64,000 bases of DNA from Meiothermus sp. Its GTDB lineage: Bacteria; Deinococcota; Deinococci; Deinococcales; Thermaceae. The stretch spans positions 963,862 through 1,027,861 of the forward strand of contig NZ_BPIJ01000002.1 of NCBI RefSeq assembly GCF_026004055.1, given 5' to 3'. The notes under the pieces were generated by a model. The model was not told the origin of the DNA, ran no database searches, and saw nothing but the letters and a program-made list of their open reading frames with translations. Of this stretch, positions 9,506 through 17,587 are shown in pieces. The position numbers were made by a program, and so were the translations under genes. Each line of letters starts with the position of its first letter. Position 1 is the first letter of the stretch.

Positions 9506-10750
9506 ATGCGCAGAGCCTTGTTCAGCCTGATCGCCCTACTGGGGATGGCCCTGGCCCAAGGCCCGGTTACCATCACCTACTGGCAGTACGACTTCCGAAG
9601 CAAAGTAGAGGCAGTGGATGAACTGATCAAGCGCTTTGAGGCCGCCAACCCCGGCATCAAGGTACAACACCAGACCTTCCCCTTCGACGCCTACCAGCAA
9701 AAAGTGGCCTCCTCGATTCCGGCCGGCCAGGGGCCCGACGTGGTCAACCTGTTCTATGGCTGGCTCCCTACGTGGGTTAAGGCCGGGTATCTGGTGCCCC
9801 TCCCCGCCGAATACACCAAGCTGCTGGATAGTGAGTTCTCGAGCCTGGCCCAGGCCGCCAAGGTAGGGGGCAAGCTCTATGGCATGCCTACCGCGGTGCG
9901 CTCGCTGGCCCTTTTTTACAACCGCGACCTGCTGAACGCTGCGGGCTTCAAGACTCCCCCCAAAACCTGGGATGAGTTTTTGAACATCGCTGCCAAGCTT
10001 ACCGTCAAGGACGGTAACAAGTTCACCCAACTGGGCTACGCCATGGCCCCCGACGGCCAGGATCACCACCTGGTGCGCGAGGTGCTGGTGCGCCAGTTTG
10101 GTGGGCGGCCCTACTCCGACGATGGGCGCAAGGTGCTCTACGGCGATGCCGCCGGTCTTAGGGCCTTTACCTTTTATACCGACTGGCTCAAAAAGTACAA
10201 CGTAGGCACCCTGGGCAACCAGTTCTTCCCCGGCAACAACGCCTACCGCGATGCTTTCATTGCCGGCAAGGTGGGCATGATTATCGATGGCTCCTTTGCC
10301 ATCGGCACCATCCGCAACGGGGCCAAGTTCAACTGGGGCGTAGCCGAGCTGCCCCTGGAAAAAGCCGGGGGCCGCAAGGTGAACTATGGCTCGTTCTGGA
10401 TGCACGGCCTGACCCCCCTGGCCACCGGGCCCAAGCAGGCGGCTTCGCTCAAGTTCTTAGAGTTTCTGGTTTCCGAGGAGACCCAGCGCTACTGGCTCGA
10501 AAAAGTAGGCGAACTCCCCGCCCGCAAGAGCCTGATCAAAGACCCCAAGCTCACCTTGGACAAGGTGTATGGCCCCTTCGTCATCTCGCTGGCCTATGCC
10601 AAAGCCACCCCGTTCGTGGACGAGATCGGGCAGCGCAAGGTAATGACCGACGCCATCAACCGGGTGCTCCTGGAGAACAGAGACCCGGCGGAATCTTGGC
10701 GAATTGCGGTGGCCGAAGAGCAAAAGCTGCTGGACAACTTCTGGAAGTAA
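9506..10750 (+). CDS. CUT1 sugar ABC transporter, substrate-binding protein
   Basis: A 414-residue extracytoplasmic solute-binding protein of family 1 (MalE-like). A signal peptide (MRRALFSLIALLGMALAQ) ends at residue 18. The mature protein begins with the typical ITYWQYDFRSK...ELIKRFEAANPGIKV pattern. Two transmembrane genes follow, so this is the recognition subunit of a carbohydrate importer. The sugar is unknown. A strong AAAGGAGGT Shine-Dalgarno precedes ATG 9506. No ATPase gene is adjacent; CUT1 systems often share a MsmX/MalK-type ATPase. Confidence 0.93.
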   Translation: MRRALFSLIALLGMALAQGPVTITYWQYDFRSKVEAVDELIKRFEAANPGIKVQHQTFPFDAYQQKVASSIPAGQGPDVVNLFYGWLPTWVKAGYLVPLPAEYTKLLDSEFSSLAQAAKVGGKLYGMPTAVRSLALFYNRDLLNAAGFKTPPKTWDEFLNIAAKLTVKDGNKFTQLGYAMAPDGQDHHLVREVLVRQFGGRPYSDDGRKVLYGDAAGLRAFTFYTDWLKKYNVGTLGNQFFPGNNAYRDAFIAGKVGMIIDGSFAIGTIRNGAKFNWGVAELPLEKAGGRKVNYGSFWMHGLTPLATGPKQAASLKFLEFLVSEETQRYWLEKVGELPARKSLIKDPKLTLDKVYGPFVISLAYAKATPFVDEIGQRKVMTDAINRVLLENRDPAESWRIAVAEEQKLLDNFWK

Positions 10751-10765
10751 ACAGCGCGGCTTCCG

Positions 10766-10793
10766 GCTTGTGAACACCCCACAGGCCACAAGC
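10766..10793 (+). promoter_or_regulatory. intergenic stem-loop between binding protein and permease
   Basis: GCTTGTG (10766-10772) and CACAAGC (10787-10793) can pair, with a 14-nt loop. There is no T-run. Hairpins here often stabilise the upstream mRNA so that binding protein is made in excess over permease. Confidence 0.4.
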
Positions 10794-10812
10794 AATAAGC
10801 CCCAGCCCATCT

Positions 10813-11730
10813 ATGCCTAAAGCCGCCCCTTCCGAAAAGCGTGGCATTTCCCTGGCCACCCGCGAGGCGCTATGGGCTTTGGCTTTTCTGGCCATCCCCC
10901 TGGCTTTCTTCCTGTTTATTCGCATCTGGCCGGCTTTCCAGGCCCTGTGGTTGTCGCTTTTTAGCTGGCACGCCGACCCCGCCCAGCGGGTTTTTGTGGG
11001 CCTCGAGCACTACCACAAGATGCTCGACGACCCCAACCTGCGCAAGGCCCTGCAGAACACCTTGATGTACACCTTGCTGGGGGTGCCCACCCAGATGGGA
11101 CTGGGGCTTCTGATTGCCCTTATGCTCAACGCGGTGACCCGGTTTCGGGATGTCTTTCGGGCCATCTATTTTGCCCCCTATGTCACCCCGGCGGCGGCCA
11201 TCGCCTGGGTTTTTAGCTGGATGCTCTCGCCCAACTTCGGCATCGTCAACGAGATGCTGGGCTTGCTGGGCATCCCCCCGCAGCCCTTCCTCACCAAGCC
11301 CTCCCAGGCCCTGGCCACCGTGACCATGATTGTGGTGTGGCAAAACCTGGGCTTTCAGGTGGTGCTGTTTTTGGCCGGTCTGCAAAACATCCCGCGCGAC
11401 TATTACGAGGCCGCCCGCATAGATGGGGCCAGCCCCTTTCAGCTTTTCCGCCACATCACCCTGCCCTTGCTAAACCCGGTGATGGTCTTCTCGGCGGTGA
11501 TCGGCACCATCGGCTTTTTGCAGCTTTTTACCCAGGTGGTGAACCTGAACTTCACCGACCAGGGTGGGCCGCTTGGCTCCACCCTGACCCTGGCCCTCTA
11601 CATCTACCAGGTGGCTTTTGGCCGTTTCGATTTAGGTTATGCGGCGGCCATTACGGTTTTGTTGTTTGTGATTATCCTGGCCATCACCTTAGTACAGCTC
11701 CGGCTTTTGTCGCGACGGGTGGAGTACTAG
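10813..11730 (+). CDS. CUT1 sugar ABC transporter permease (MalF-like)
   Basis: A 305-residue inner-membrane protein with six predicted helices. The EAA loop, EAARIDGASPFQLFRHITLPLL, marks where the ATPase docks. The short cytoplasmic N-terminus (about residues 1-15) precedes helix 1 (LWALAFLAIPLAFFLFI). Its stop codon TAG directly abuts the ATG of the second permease, so the two are translationally linked. Confidence 0.93.
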   Translation: MPKAAPSEKRGISLATREALWALAFLAIPLAFFLFIRIWPAFQALWLSLFSWHADPAQRVFVGLEHYHKMLDDPNLRKALQNTLMYTLLGVPTQMGLGLLIALMLNAVTRFRDVFRAIYFAPYVTPAAAIAWVFSWMLSPNFGIVNEMLGLLGIPPQPFLTKPSQALATVTMIVVWQNLGFQVVLFLAGLQNIPRDYYEAARIDGASPFQLFRHITLPLLNPVMVFSAVIGTIGFLQLFTQVVNLNFTDQGGPLGSTLTLALYIYQVAFGRFDLGYAAAITVLLFVIILAITLVQLRLLSRRVEY

Positions 11731-12543
11731 ATGAAGCGCCTGACCACCTACGCGATCTACCTCCTGCTGGTATTGGGCAGCGTGGTGATGTTCTTCCCGT
11801 TTGTGTGGATGTTCCTTACCTCGCTCAAGCCTTTTGCCGAAATTTTCGAGCTCGAGCTTTTGCCCCAGGCTGCTACCCTGGACAACTACCGCGAGGTGCT
11901 GTTCAAAACCCAGTTTCCGCGCTGGTTCCTGAACAGCCTGGTGGTGGCTTGCATTACCACCCTCTCGGTCTTGTTTTTCGACGCCCTGGTGGGCTATACC
12001 CTGGCCAAGCTGCGGTTCCCTGGCAGGGCGCTGGTGTTTGTGTTGATCCTCTCTACCCTGATGGTGCCCACCGAGATGCTGATTATCCCCTGGTTTGTGA
12101 TGAGCACCGAGTACGGCTGGGTCAACACTTACTGGGGGCTTTTGTTCCCGGGCCTGATCAGCGCGTTTGGGGTGTTTTTGCTGCGCCAGTTCTTTGAAAC
12201 CCTGCCCACCGATCTGCTGGACGCCGGGCGCATAGATGGCTTGAGCGAGTTCGGGGTGTTCTGGCGCATCGCTTTCCCGCTGGTGCGCCCGGCCCTGGCC
12301 GCTTTGGGCATCTTTACTTTCCTGGGCAACTGGAACGCCTTTTTGTGGCCCCTGATTGTGGTGCAGACCGCCAATATGCGCACGGTACCGGTGGGGGTAG
12401 CGCTGTTCTCGAGCGAGGCCGGCACGGCCTGGAACCTGATCATGGCCGCCAGCAGCCTGGCGGTGTTGCCGGTGTTGTTGGTGTTTTTGTTCTTCCAGCG
12501 CCAGATTATCGAGGGGGTGGTGCTGACGGGGGTTAAGGGCTAA
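11731..12543 (+). CDS. CUT1 sugar ABC transporter permease (MalG-like)
   Basis: A 270-residue partner permease with six predicted helices. It has the EAA-type loop DAGRIDGLSEFGVFWRIAFPLV and the C-terminal KG ending common to MalG homologues. It starts at the first base after the previous stop. Forms the translocation heterodimer with the upstream permease. Confidence 0.93.
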   Translation: MKRLTTYAIYLLLVLGSVVMFFPFVWMFLTSLKPFAEIFELELLPQAATLDNYREVLFKTQFPRWFLNSLVVACITTLSVLFFDALVGYTLAKLRFPGRALVFVLILSTLMVPTEMLIIPWFVMSTEYGWVNTYWGLLFPGLISAFGVFLLRQFFETLPTDLLDAGRIDGLSEFGVFWRIAFPLVRPALAALGIFTFLGNWNAFLWPLIVVQTANMRTVPVGVALFSSEAGTAWNLIMAASSLAVLPVLLVFLFFQRQIIEGVVLTGVKG

Positions 12544-12621
12544 GCACTTTGCGTCTTCATCAAATCTTCGCATTCCGTACACCGAACTTTGGCTATGCTA
12601 GAGGAAAATCGAGGAATGAAC

Positions 12622-13962
12622 ATGACCCGTTCCCGCCCACGAAACCGCATTCTCTGGCTCTGGTTAATCGTGGCCCTGGCAGTAGGGCTGGGAGCGTATC
12701 TTTTGCTACGGCCCAAATCGGTTGCCACCAACGCCCCCACGGTGGAGACCGCCGCCGTGCAGCAGGAGATGTTTAGGGTTTCGGTCTCGGGGCCGGGCAC
12801 CCTCGAGCCTGTCCAGTCCCTTGCGGTCAAGCCCGCCGTGAACGGCACCGTGCTCAAGCTACCCAATGTGGGCGACCGGGTGCAGCGGGGGCAGCTCATT
12901 GTGCAACTCGACCCCACCAACTACACCCGCGCCCTAGAGAATGCCCGGCTGGCCTTGCAGAAGGCCCAGGCCAACCTCGACAAACTGCGCTCCGACCAGG
13001 CCAGCGCCCTGGCCACGGCCCGGCAGAACCTGGCCAGCGCCGAAGTGGCGTATGCGAATGCGAGGCGCGACCTCGAGGCCGCCCGCACCAACCTCCAGGC
13101 CACCCAAAAGCTCTACGAGCTGGGCGGGGCCAGCGCCCAGAGCTTGCAAAACGCCCGCGACGCCTACGCCAAGGCCCAGGCGGCCCTCGAGGTGGCCCAG
13201 GTCAACCTCACCACCGCCCGGCAGGCCCTCTCGCTCCGGAGTAGCGCCAACGCCCAGGATCTGCGCAATGCGCAAATTGCCGTGGAGCAGGCCCGGCTCG
13301 AGGTCAAGAATGCCGAGGAAAACCTGGCCGACACAAAAATCTACGCCCCCTTCGATGGCGTGGTCTCGGAAGTGAACGCCCAGGTGGGCAGCATCGGGGT
13401 GGGGGCCACGGTCAGCAACAGCACCGCCCTGCTCACCCTGATCGACGATTCCAGCGTGAACCTGCCGGTGCAGATTGACGAGAGCGAGATTGCCAGGGTC
13501 AAGGTGGGGCAAAAGGTCGAGGTGACGCTGGACGCCTTCAGCGGGGAAACCTTCGAGGGCAAGGTCACGGCCATTGCCCCCAAGGCCCAGATTCAGCAAA
13601 ACATCGCCTTTTTCTACGTGACCGTAAACATCCCCAACCCCGAGCGCAAGCTGCGGCCCGGCATGAGCGCCGAGGGGGAGATCATCATTGAGGAAATTCC
13701 CCAGGCCCTCACCATCCCCAAGCGGGCCGTGCAGACCGTGCGCAACCGGGCCTATGTGGACGTGCTCCAGCCCGACGGCAGCAGAGAGACCGTGCGGGTG
13801 GTGCTGGGGCCGGACGACGGGGTGAAGCAGGTAGTTTTGGAGGGGCTCAAACCCGGTCAGCAGGTGGTGCTCCCCAGCCGGGTGCAGTCCACCTCGAATA
13901 GCCAAGGCAGCCAGGGCGGCCTGCGCCTGCCCTTAGGCGCCCCTACGGGAGGTGGGCGGTGA
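12622..13962 (+). CDS. MacA/HlyD-type periplasmic adaptor of an ABC exporter
   Basis: About 446 residues. One N-terminal membrane helix (LWLWLIVALAVGLGAYLLL) is followed by a lipoyl/barrel-sandwich half (VSGPGTLEPVQSLAVKP...GDRVQRGQLIVQLD), a long alpha-helical coiled-coil hairpin (roughly residues 105-220), the second lipoyl half (KIYAPFDGVVSEVNAQVGSI) and a beta-barrel. Such proteins connect an inner-membrane ABC exporter to the outside. The start is ATG 12622 (GAGGA 6 bp upstream) or ATG 12616. It overlaps the ATPase gene by 4 bp (GTGA). Confidence 0.9.
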   Translation: MTRSRPRNRILWLWLIVALAVGLGAYLLLRPKSVATNAPTVETAAVQQEMFRVSVSGPGTLEPVQSLAVKPAVNGTVLKLPNVGDRVQRGQLIVQLDPTNYTRALENARLALQKAQANLDKLRSDQASALATARQNLASAEVAYANARRDLEAARTNLQATQKLYELGGASAQSLQNARDAYAKAQAALEVAQVNLTTARQALSLRSSANAQDLRNAQIAVEQARLEVKNAEENLADTKIYAPFDGVVSEVNAQVGSIGVGATVSNSTALLTLIDDSSVNLPVQIDESEIARVKVGQKVEVTLDAFSGETFEGKVTAIAPKAQIQQNIAFFYVTVNIPNPERKLRPGMSAEGEIIIEEIPQALTIPKRAVQTVRNRAYVDVLQPDGSRETVRVVLGPDDGVKQVVLEGLKPGQQVVLPSRVQSTSNSQGSQGGLRLPLGAPTGGGR

Positions 13963-14672
13963 CGGTGGTCGCGCTCGAGCAGGTGCGCAAGGTGTACAAG
14001 AGCGGAGCAGTGGAGTTTGAAGCCCTCAAGGGGGTCTCGCTCCAGATTCGCCAAGGCGAGATGGTAGCCCTGATGGGGCCTTCGGGCTCGGGTAAAACCA
14101 CCCTGATGCAAATTATTGGCCTGCTGGATCGGCCCACTGCAGGGCGCTATTTGCTGGCCGAACAAGACGTGACCACCCTCACCGAAAACGAGCGGGCCGA
14201 GGTGCGCAACCAGGAAATCGGCTTCGTTTTTCAGGCCTTTCACCTGCTGCCACGCCTGAACGTGCTGGAAAACGTGGAGGTGCCGCTCATCTACGCGGGC
14301 TATGGCCCCGAAGAACGGCACGCGCGGGCGGTGGAGGTGCTGCAAAAGGTGGGGCTGGGGGACAAGCTCAAGAACCTACCCTCGCAGCTTTCGGGGGGCC
14401 AGAAGCAGCGGGTGGCGGTGGCCCGGGCCCTTACCATGCGCCCCTCCATCCTGCTGGCCGACGAGCCTACCGGCAACCTCGACTCCAAGACCGCCGCCGA
14501 GGTGATGCGGCTCTTTCAGGAGCTCAACGACGAGGGCACCTGCGTGATTGTGGTCACCCACGAACCCGACATCGCCGAGTACACCGGGCGCATCGTGCGC
14601 ATCCGTGACGGACAGATCGAGTCGGACGGCCCCAACCCCCACCGTAAGCGGGCTATAGGAGGGCTGGCATGA
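13959..14672 (+). CDS. MacB-type ABC transporter ATP-binding protein
   Basis: A 237-residue ATPase of the LolD/MacB class. Walker [10 protein letters not shown] is at residues 40-48, the signature is [15 protein letters not shown], and Walker B is [37 protein letters not shown] is typical of this class. Start GTG overlaps the adaptor stop codon, and its own stop overlaps the permease start (ATGA). The three genes therefore form one translationally coupled efflux operon. Confidence 0.95.
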   Translation: MTVVALEQVRKVYKSGAVEFEALKGVSLQIRQGEMVALMGPSGSGKTTLMQIIGLLDRPTAGRYLLAEQDVTTLTENERAEVRNQEIGFVFQAFHLLPRLNVLENVEVPLIYAGYGPEERHARAVEVLQKVGLGDKLKNLPSQLSGGQKQRVAVARALTMRPSILLADEPTGNLDSKTAAEVMRLFQELNDEGTCVIVVTHEPDIAEYTGRIVRIRDGQIESDGPNPHRKRAIGGLA

Positions 14673-15955
14673 GCGCAGCCATGGTTACACCCAAAAAAGT
14701 GCGCTCCCGCATGGCCGGGATGAATCCCTGGCAGGTGTTTCGTATTGCCTGGCGGGCCATCCTGGGGAACCCCCTGCGTTCCATTCTGACCACCCTGGGG
14801 GTGATTATTGGGGTGGCCGCGGTGGTGGCCCTGACCATGGTGGGCCAGGGTTCCACCGCCAACATCACCCGTTCGCTGCAAAGCCTGGGCACCAATCTGC
14901 TCACCATCGGCAGCGCCACAGGAGGCCGGGGGCCGGGGTTCGGCCTGGTACGCTTTGGCGGCCCCCAGACCATCACCCTAGCCGACGCCGAGGCGGTCAA
15001 GGCGGCGTTTGCAGGCCGCCTGGCCGGGGTGGCGCCCGCCCTGCAAAGCAACCAGCAGGTCAAGGTGGGGGCCAGCAACCTGAACGCCACCGTGATTGGC
15101 ACCTGGCCCGACTATGCCAGCGTCCGCAACGCCCAGCCGGCACAGGGTAGCTTCTTCAGCGAGGCCGACGTACAAAGCCGAAGGCGGGTGGCGGTGATTG
15201 GCTACGGCATCGCCCAGGATCTGTTTGGCGGCCAGGATCCCATCGGCCAGCGCCTCCGCATTGCGGGCATCTCCTTTACGGTGGTGGGGGTGCTGCCCGA
15301 CAAGGGCGACTCGGGTTTTGCCAGCCCCAACTACCAGGTAATGGTACCGCTTTCCACCTACCTCCAGCGCCTCGCCCGCAGCAGCAGCGGCGAGCCCCGG
15401 GTAAACGCCATTTATGTGCAGGCTCCAGACAAGGACTCGCTCGCCCGCCTCCAGCAAGACCTGACCGACTTCATGGCCCAGCGCCGTAAAGTGACCGACC
15501 CCAGCGAGTACGACTTTAGCGTGCAGAACCAGGCCGATGCGCTGGCCTCGGTCAACCAGGTCACCCAGACCATGACCCTCTTTTTGGGTGGGGTGGCCGG
15601 AATTAGCCTTTTGGTGGGCGGGATTGGCATCATGAACATCATGCTGGTCTCGGTCACCGAGCGTACCCGCGAGATCGGCATCCGCAAGGCCCTGGGGGCC
15701 AAACCCCGCGACATCCTGACCCAGTTTCTGGTGGAGTCGGTGGTGCTATCGGTGGGGGGCGGCATCCTGGGCATCTTTCTGGGGCTGGCCATGGCCCGCA
15801 GCGTGGGGCAACTGCTGCGGGTGACCCCCATCTTCGACCCCTTCAGCATGGTGCTGGCCTTTGTGTTCTCGGTGGCGGTGGGGGTCTTCTTTGGCTACTA
15901 CCCGGCCTCGAGGGCCGCCCGGCTCGACCCGGTGGAGTCGCTTAGGTATGAGTAA
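14669..15955 (+). CDS. MacB-type ABC transporter permease (FtsX-like)
   Basis: A 428-residue permease. The first helix (NPLRSILTTLGVIIGVAAVVAL) is followed by a large extracytoplasmic MacB periplasmic core domain (about residues 70-280), then three C-terminal helices of the FtsX domain. TERTREIGIRKALGAKPRDILTQFL is the cytoplasmic motif of the family. It works with the ATPase and adaptor in front. Substrates of such systems include antibiotics, peptides and lipids; none is indicated here. Confidence 0.93.
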   Translation: MSAAMVTPKKVRSRMAGMNPWQVFRIAWRAILGNPLRSILTTLGVIIGVAAVVALTMVGQGSTANITRSLQSLGTNLLTIGSATGGRGPGFGLVRFGGPQTITLADAEAVKAAFAGRLAGVAPALQSNQQVKVGASNLNATVIGTWPDYASVRNAQPAQGSFFSEADVQSRRRVAVIGYGIAQDLFGGQDPIGQRLRIAGISFTVVGVLPDKGDSGFASPNYQVMVPLSTYLQRLARSSSGEPRVNAIYVQAPDKDSLARLQQDLTDFMAQRRKVTDPSEYDFSVQNQADALASVNQVTQTMTLFLGGVAGISLLVGGIGIMNIMLVSVTERTREIGIRKALGAKPRDILTQFLVESVVLSVGGGILGIFLGLAMARSVGQLLRVTPIFDPFSMVLAFVFSVAVGVFFGYYPASRAARLDPVESLRYE

Positions 15956-16200
15956 CAAGCGCTCTAGCTATCCGCCATTGTTCAGCGGGGTGGCGGTTAC
16001 GCTATCGCAAGCCGGAAACCCTGAGCTAAGGGTACGGGAGTTATCAACATATACAAAGATGCACAGGCCATTTCGAAGAGGCGCCAAAAGATGTTTGCAA
16101 GCCTAAAGTTTTGGCAATCCGCTATCGACCAGCGGCCTCCGCCTTTCTTTATCACTTCTACACAAAGCAAATGCAAACTATGGGCGTTTGAGGAGGGAGC

Positions 16201-16746
16201 ATGAAGAGATGGTTGAGCCTGCTGGCTACCCTGGCTTTAGGCGTGGCGCTGGCCCAGGGAGGGCCGCCCAACATCACCCCGGAGATGCGGCAGCGCTTTG
16301 AGGCCTACCGCCCGGTTTTCGACCTGGTAGCGACTATTGGCCTGCTGGACGAGCTCGAGAAACAGCGAGGACTGGCTCTAACCAAAGCCCAGGCTCAGAA
16401 GCTCTTGCCCATTCTGCGCGACCTGCAAAACCGCACCGACCTGAAGCCCGCCGATGCCGGCAAAATTCTCTCCAACATCGAGGACAACATCCTGACCCCG
16501 GCCCAGCTCAAGTGGATAGATGAGACCATCCTCAAGCAAAGGGAGGAAGCCCGCCAGCGCCGCGAGGCCGGTGGGCAGAACCCCCAGGCGGGTCAGGGCA
16601 ATTTCCAGGGGCCACCGGGGGGGCCTGGAGGCCGGGGCGGGCTCTTCCAGGCCATCGCCCAGGGCAAGCCCTACAACCCCTTCAAGGAGCAGCCCCGCGC
16701 CGCCGATAACCTCAAGAACCTGATTGCATTACTGAGCAAAAAATAG
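16201..16746 (+). CDS. secreted protein of unknown function
   Basis: A 181-residue protein with a clear signal peptide (MKRWLSLLATLALGVALAQ). The first half of the mature protein is helical and charged; residues about 120-150 are a Gly/Pro/Gln-rich linker; a short helical tail ends LLSKK. GAGGAGGG precedes the ATG. The stop codon (16744-16746) abuts a repeat fragment, so the original C-terminus may have been different. It could share in envelope stress handling with the efflux operon before it; that is speculation. Confidence 0.75.
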   Translation: MKRWLSLLATLALGVALAQGGPPNITPEMRQRFEAYRPVFDLVATIGLLDELEKQRGLALTKAQAQKLLPILRDLQNRTDLKPADAGKILSNIEDNILTPAQLKWIDETILKQREEARQRREAGGQNPQAGQGNFQGPPGGPGGRGGLFQAIAQGKPYNPFKEQPRAADNLKNLIALLSKK

Positions 16747-16780
16747 AGCGCTCTTCACAAATATTGAGCCATGGGGGACT
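16747..16780 (+). repeat. end fragment of family-2 inverted-repeat element
   Basis: Starts with the 13-bp end AGCGCTCTTCACA and matches, base for base, the segment at 25229-25262. Only this end is present; the family-1 element follows. Confidence 0.8.
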
Positions 16781-16957
16781 AATGGTCTGGTAACTAAATT
16801 TCCGAAGTTATGTACCGCACACCGAATACATCGATGTAGAGATTCCATCCCACTTCGGCCCTCGAGATGGCCTAAAAACGCCCTACCTACCGCGTAGGGA
16901 GGGTGGGGGAGGGTATCAGGCAAGGCCCCCAATCCGCTGCCAGGTCAGCCACCCCAC
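16781..16957 (+). repeat. family-1 inverted-repeat element, 3'-truncated copy
   Basis: Starts with AATGGTCTGGTAAC, the left end of the 342-bp element found whole at 22294, 25263 and 44572. Homology stops at CCACCCCAC (16957), and 9 bp present in the other copies are missing just before this point. The right half has been lost. The last 12 codons and stop of the LOG-like gene on the other strand are read from this element. Confidence 0.85.
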
Positions 16958-17368
16958 ATGCACCCCCAGAGGCTTCTGGGGTTTGCCGTGCATCAAAGCA
17001 ATGTGGTTCAGGTTCCAGGCCGCCAGGATTTCGGCTAAAGTGCCCACCCCGCCCGGCAGGGCCAGGCAGGCCACCCCCACATCGATCAGCCGCTCGATGC
17101 GGGTGAGCAGCGACGAGGAGGGTAGCTCCAGATCCACGTGCAGGTTGGGCCCATTGCGGTGGGGGAACAGGACGGGCGCGGTGATGCCCACCACCAGCCC
17201 GCCGGCCTCCTTGGCCCCTTGTGATACACCTTCCATCGCCCCGTTGTACCCGCCCGTAGCCACGCCGAAACCGGCCTCGGCAATGGCCCGCCCCCAGGCG
17301 CGAGCCACGGCAAAAGCCGAGGTGCCGGGTTGCACCCTGGACGAACCAAACACAGTTACGAGTCGCAT
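16916..17368 (-). CDS. LOG-family protein, C-terminus replaced by a repeat
   Basis: A 150-residue Rossmann-type protein of the LOG (lonely guy)/lysine-decarboxylase-like family; its members can be cytokinin riboside monophosphate phosphoribohydrolases. FGSSR near the N-terminus, TGGYNGAMEGVSQGA and LPGGVGTLAEI (the PGGxGTxxE motif) are all present. Relatives usually run some 15-30 residues further. Here the final GWLTWQRIGGLA is encoded inside a truncated family-1 repeat. It may be active or a recent pseudogene. The ATG at 17368 lies 6 nt from TAGGCT (17375-17380), a leaderless arrangement. Confidence 0.8.
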   Translation of the reverse strand: MRLVTVFGSSRVQPGTSAFAVARAWGRAIAEAGFGVATGGYNGAMEGVSQGAKEAGGLVVGITAPVLFPHRNGPNLHVDLELPSSSLLTRIERLIDVGVACLALPGGVGTLAEILAAWNLNHIALMHGKPQKPLGVHVGWLTWQRIGGLA

Positions 17369-17502
17369 GGATATAGCCTACGCTGCTGCTTGGGCTTTGT
17401 GACAGCCTCGAGGCGAGGCTTCTTGGTTCCCCCAGTGGTAAAACCCACCGTTATTTGACCGTTAAGCTGTTACAAGCGCTGGGTTTGTACGATATCCTGG
17501 TG

Positions 17503-17538
17503 CCAATGGTTTACAATTCCACTCATACATACCATTGG
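17503..17538. promoter_or_regulatory. inverted repeat upstream of the exopolysaccharide cluster
   Basis: CCAATGGT (17503-17510) and ACCATTGG (17531-17538) are perfect inverted halves, 20 bp apart. A TATATT (17549-17554) lies downstream and could be the -10 box. A regulator site is possible. Confidence 0.4.
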
Positions 17539-17587
17539 TGAGCCCTTCTATATTTTGTGAACTAGAGATTTTTGAGAACTGAAGAGT

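Noticed and set aside
9536..10405. Long minus-strand open frame inside the sugar-binding protein gene
   Set aside because: Shadow of GC-rich codons; no start signal and no family, while the plus frame is a clear solute-binding protein.
13959..14672. FtsE partner for ftsX at 50623
   Set aside because: The ATPase is co-transcribed and overlapping with a MacB permease and adaptor; it belongs to that exporter.
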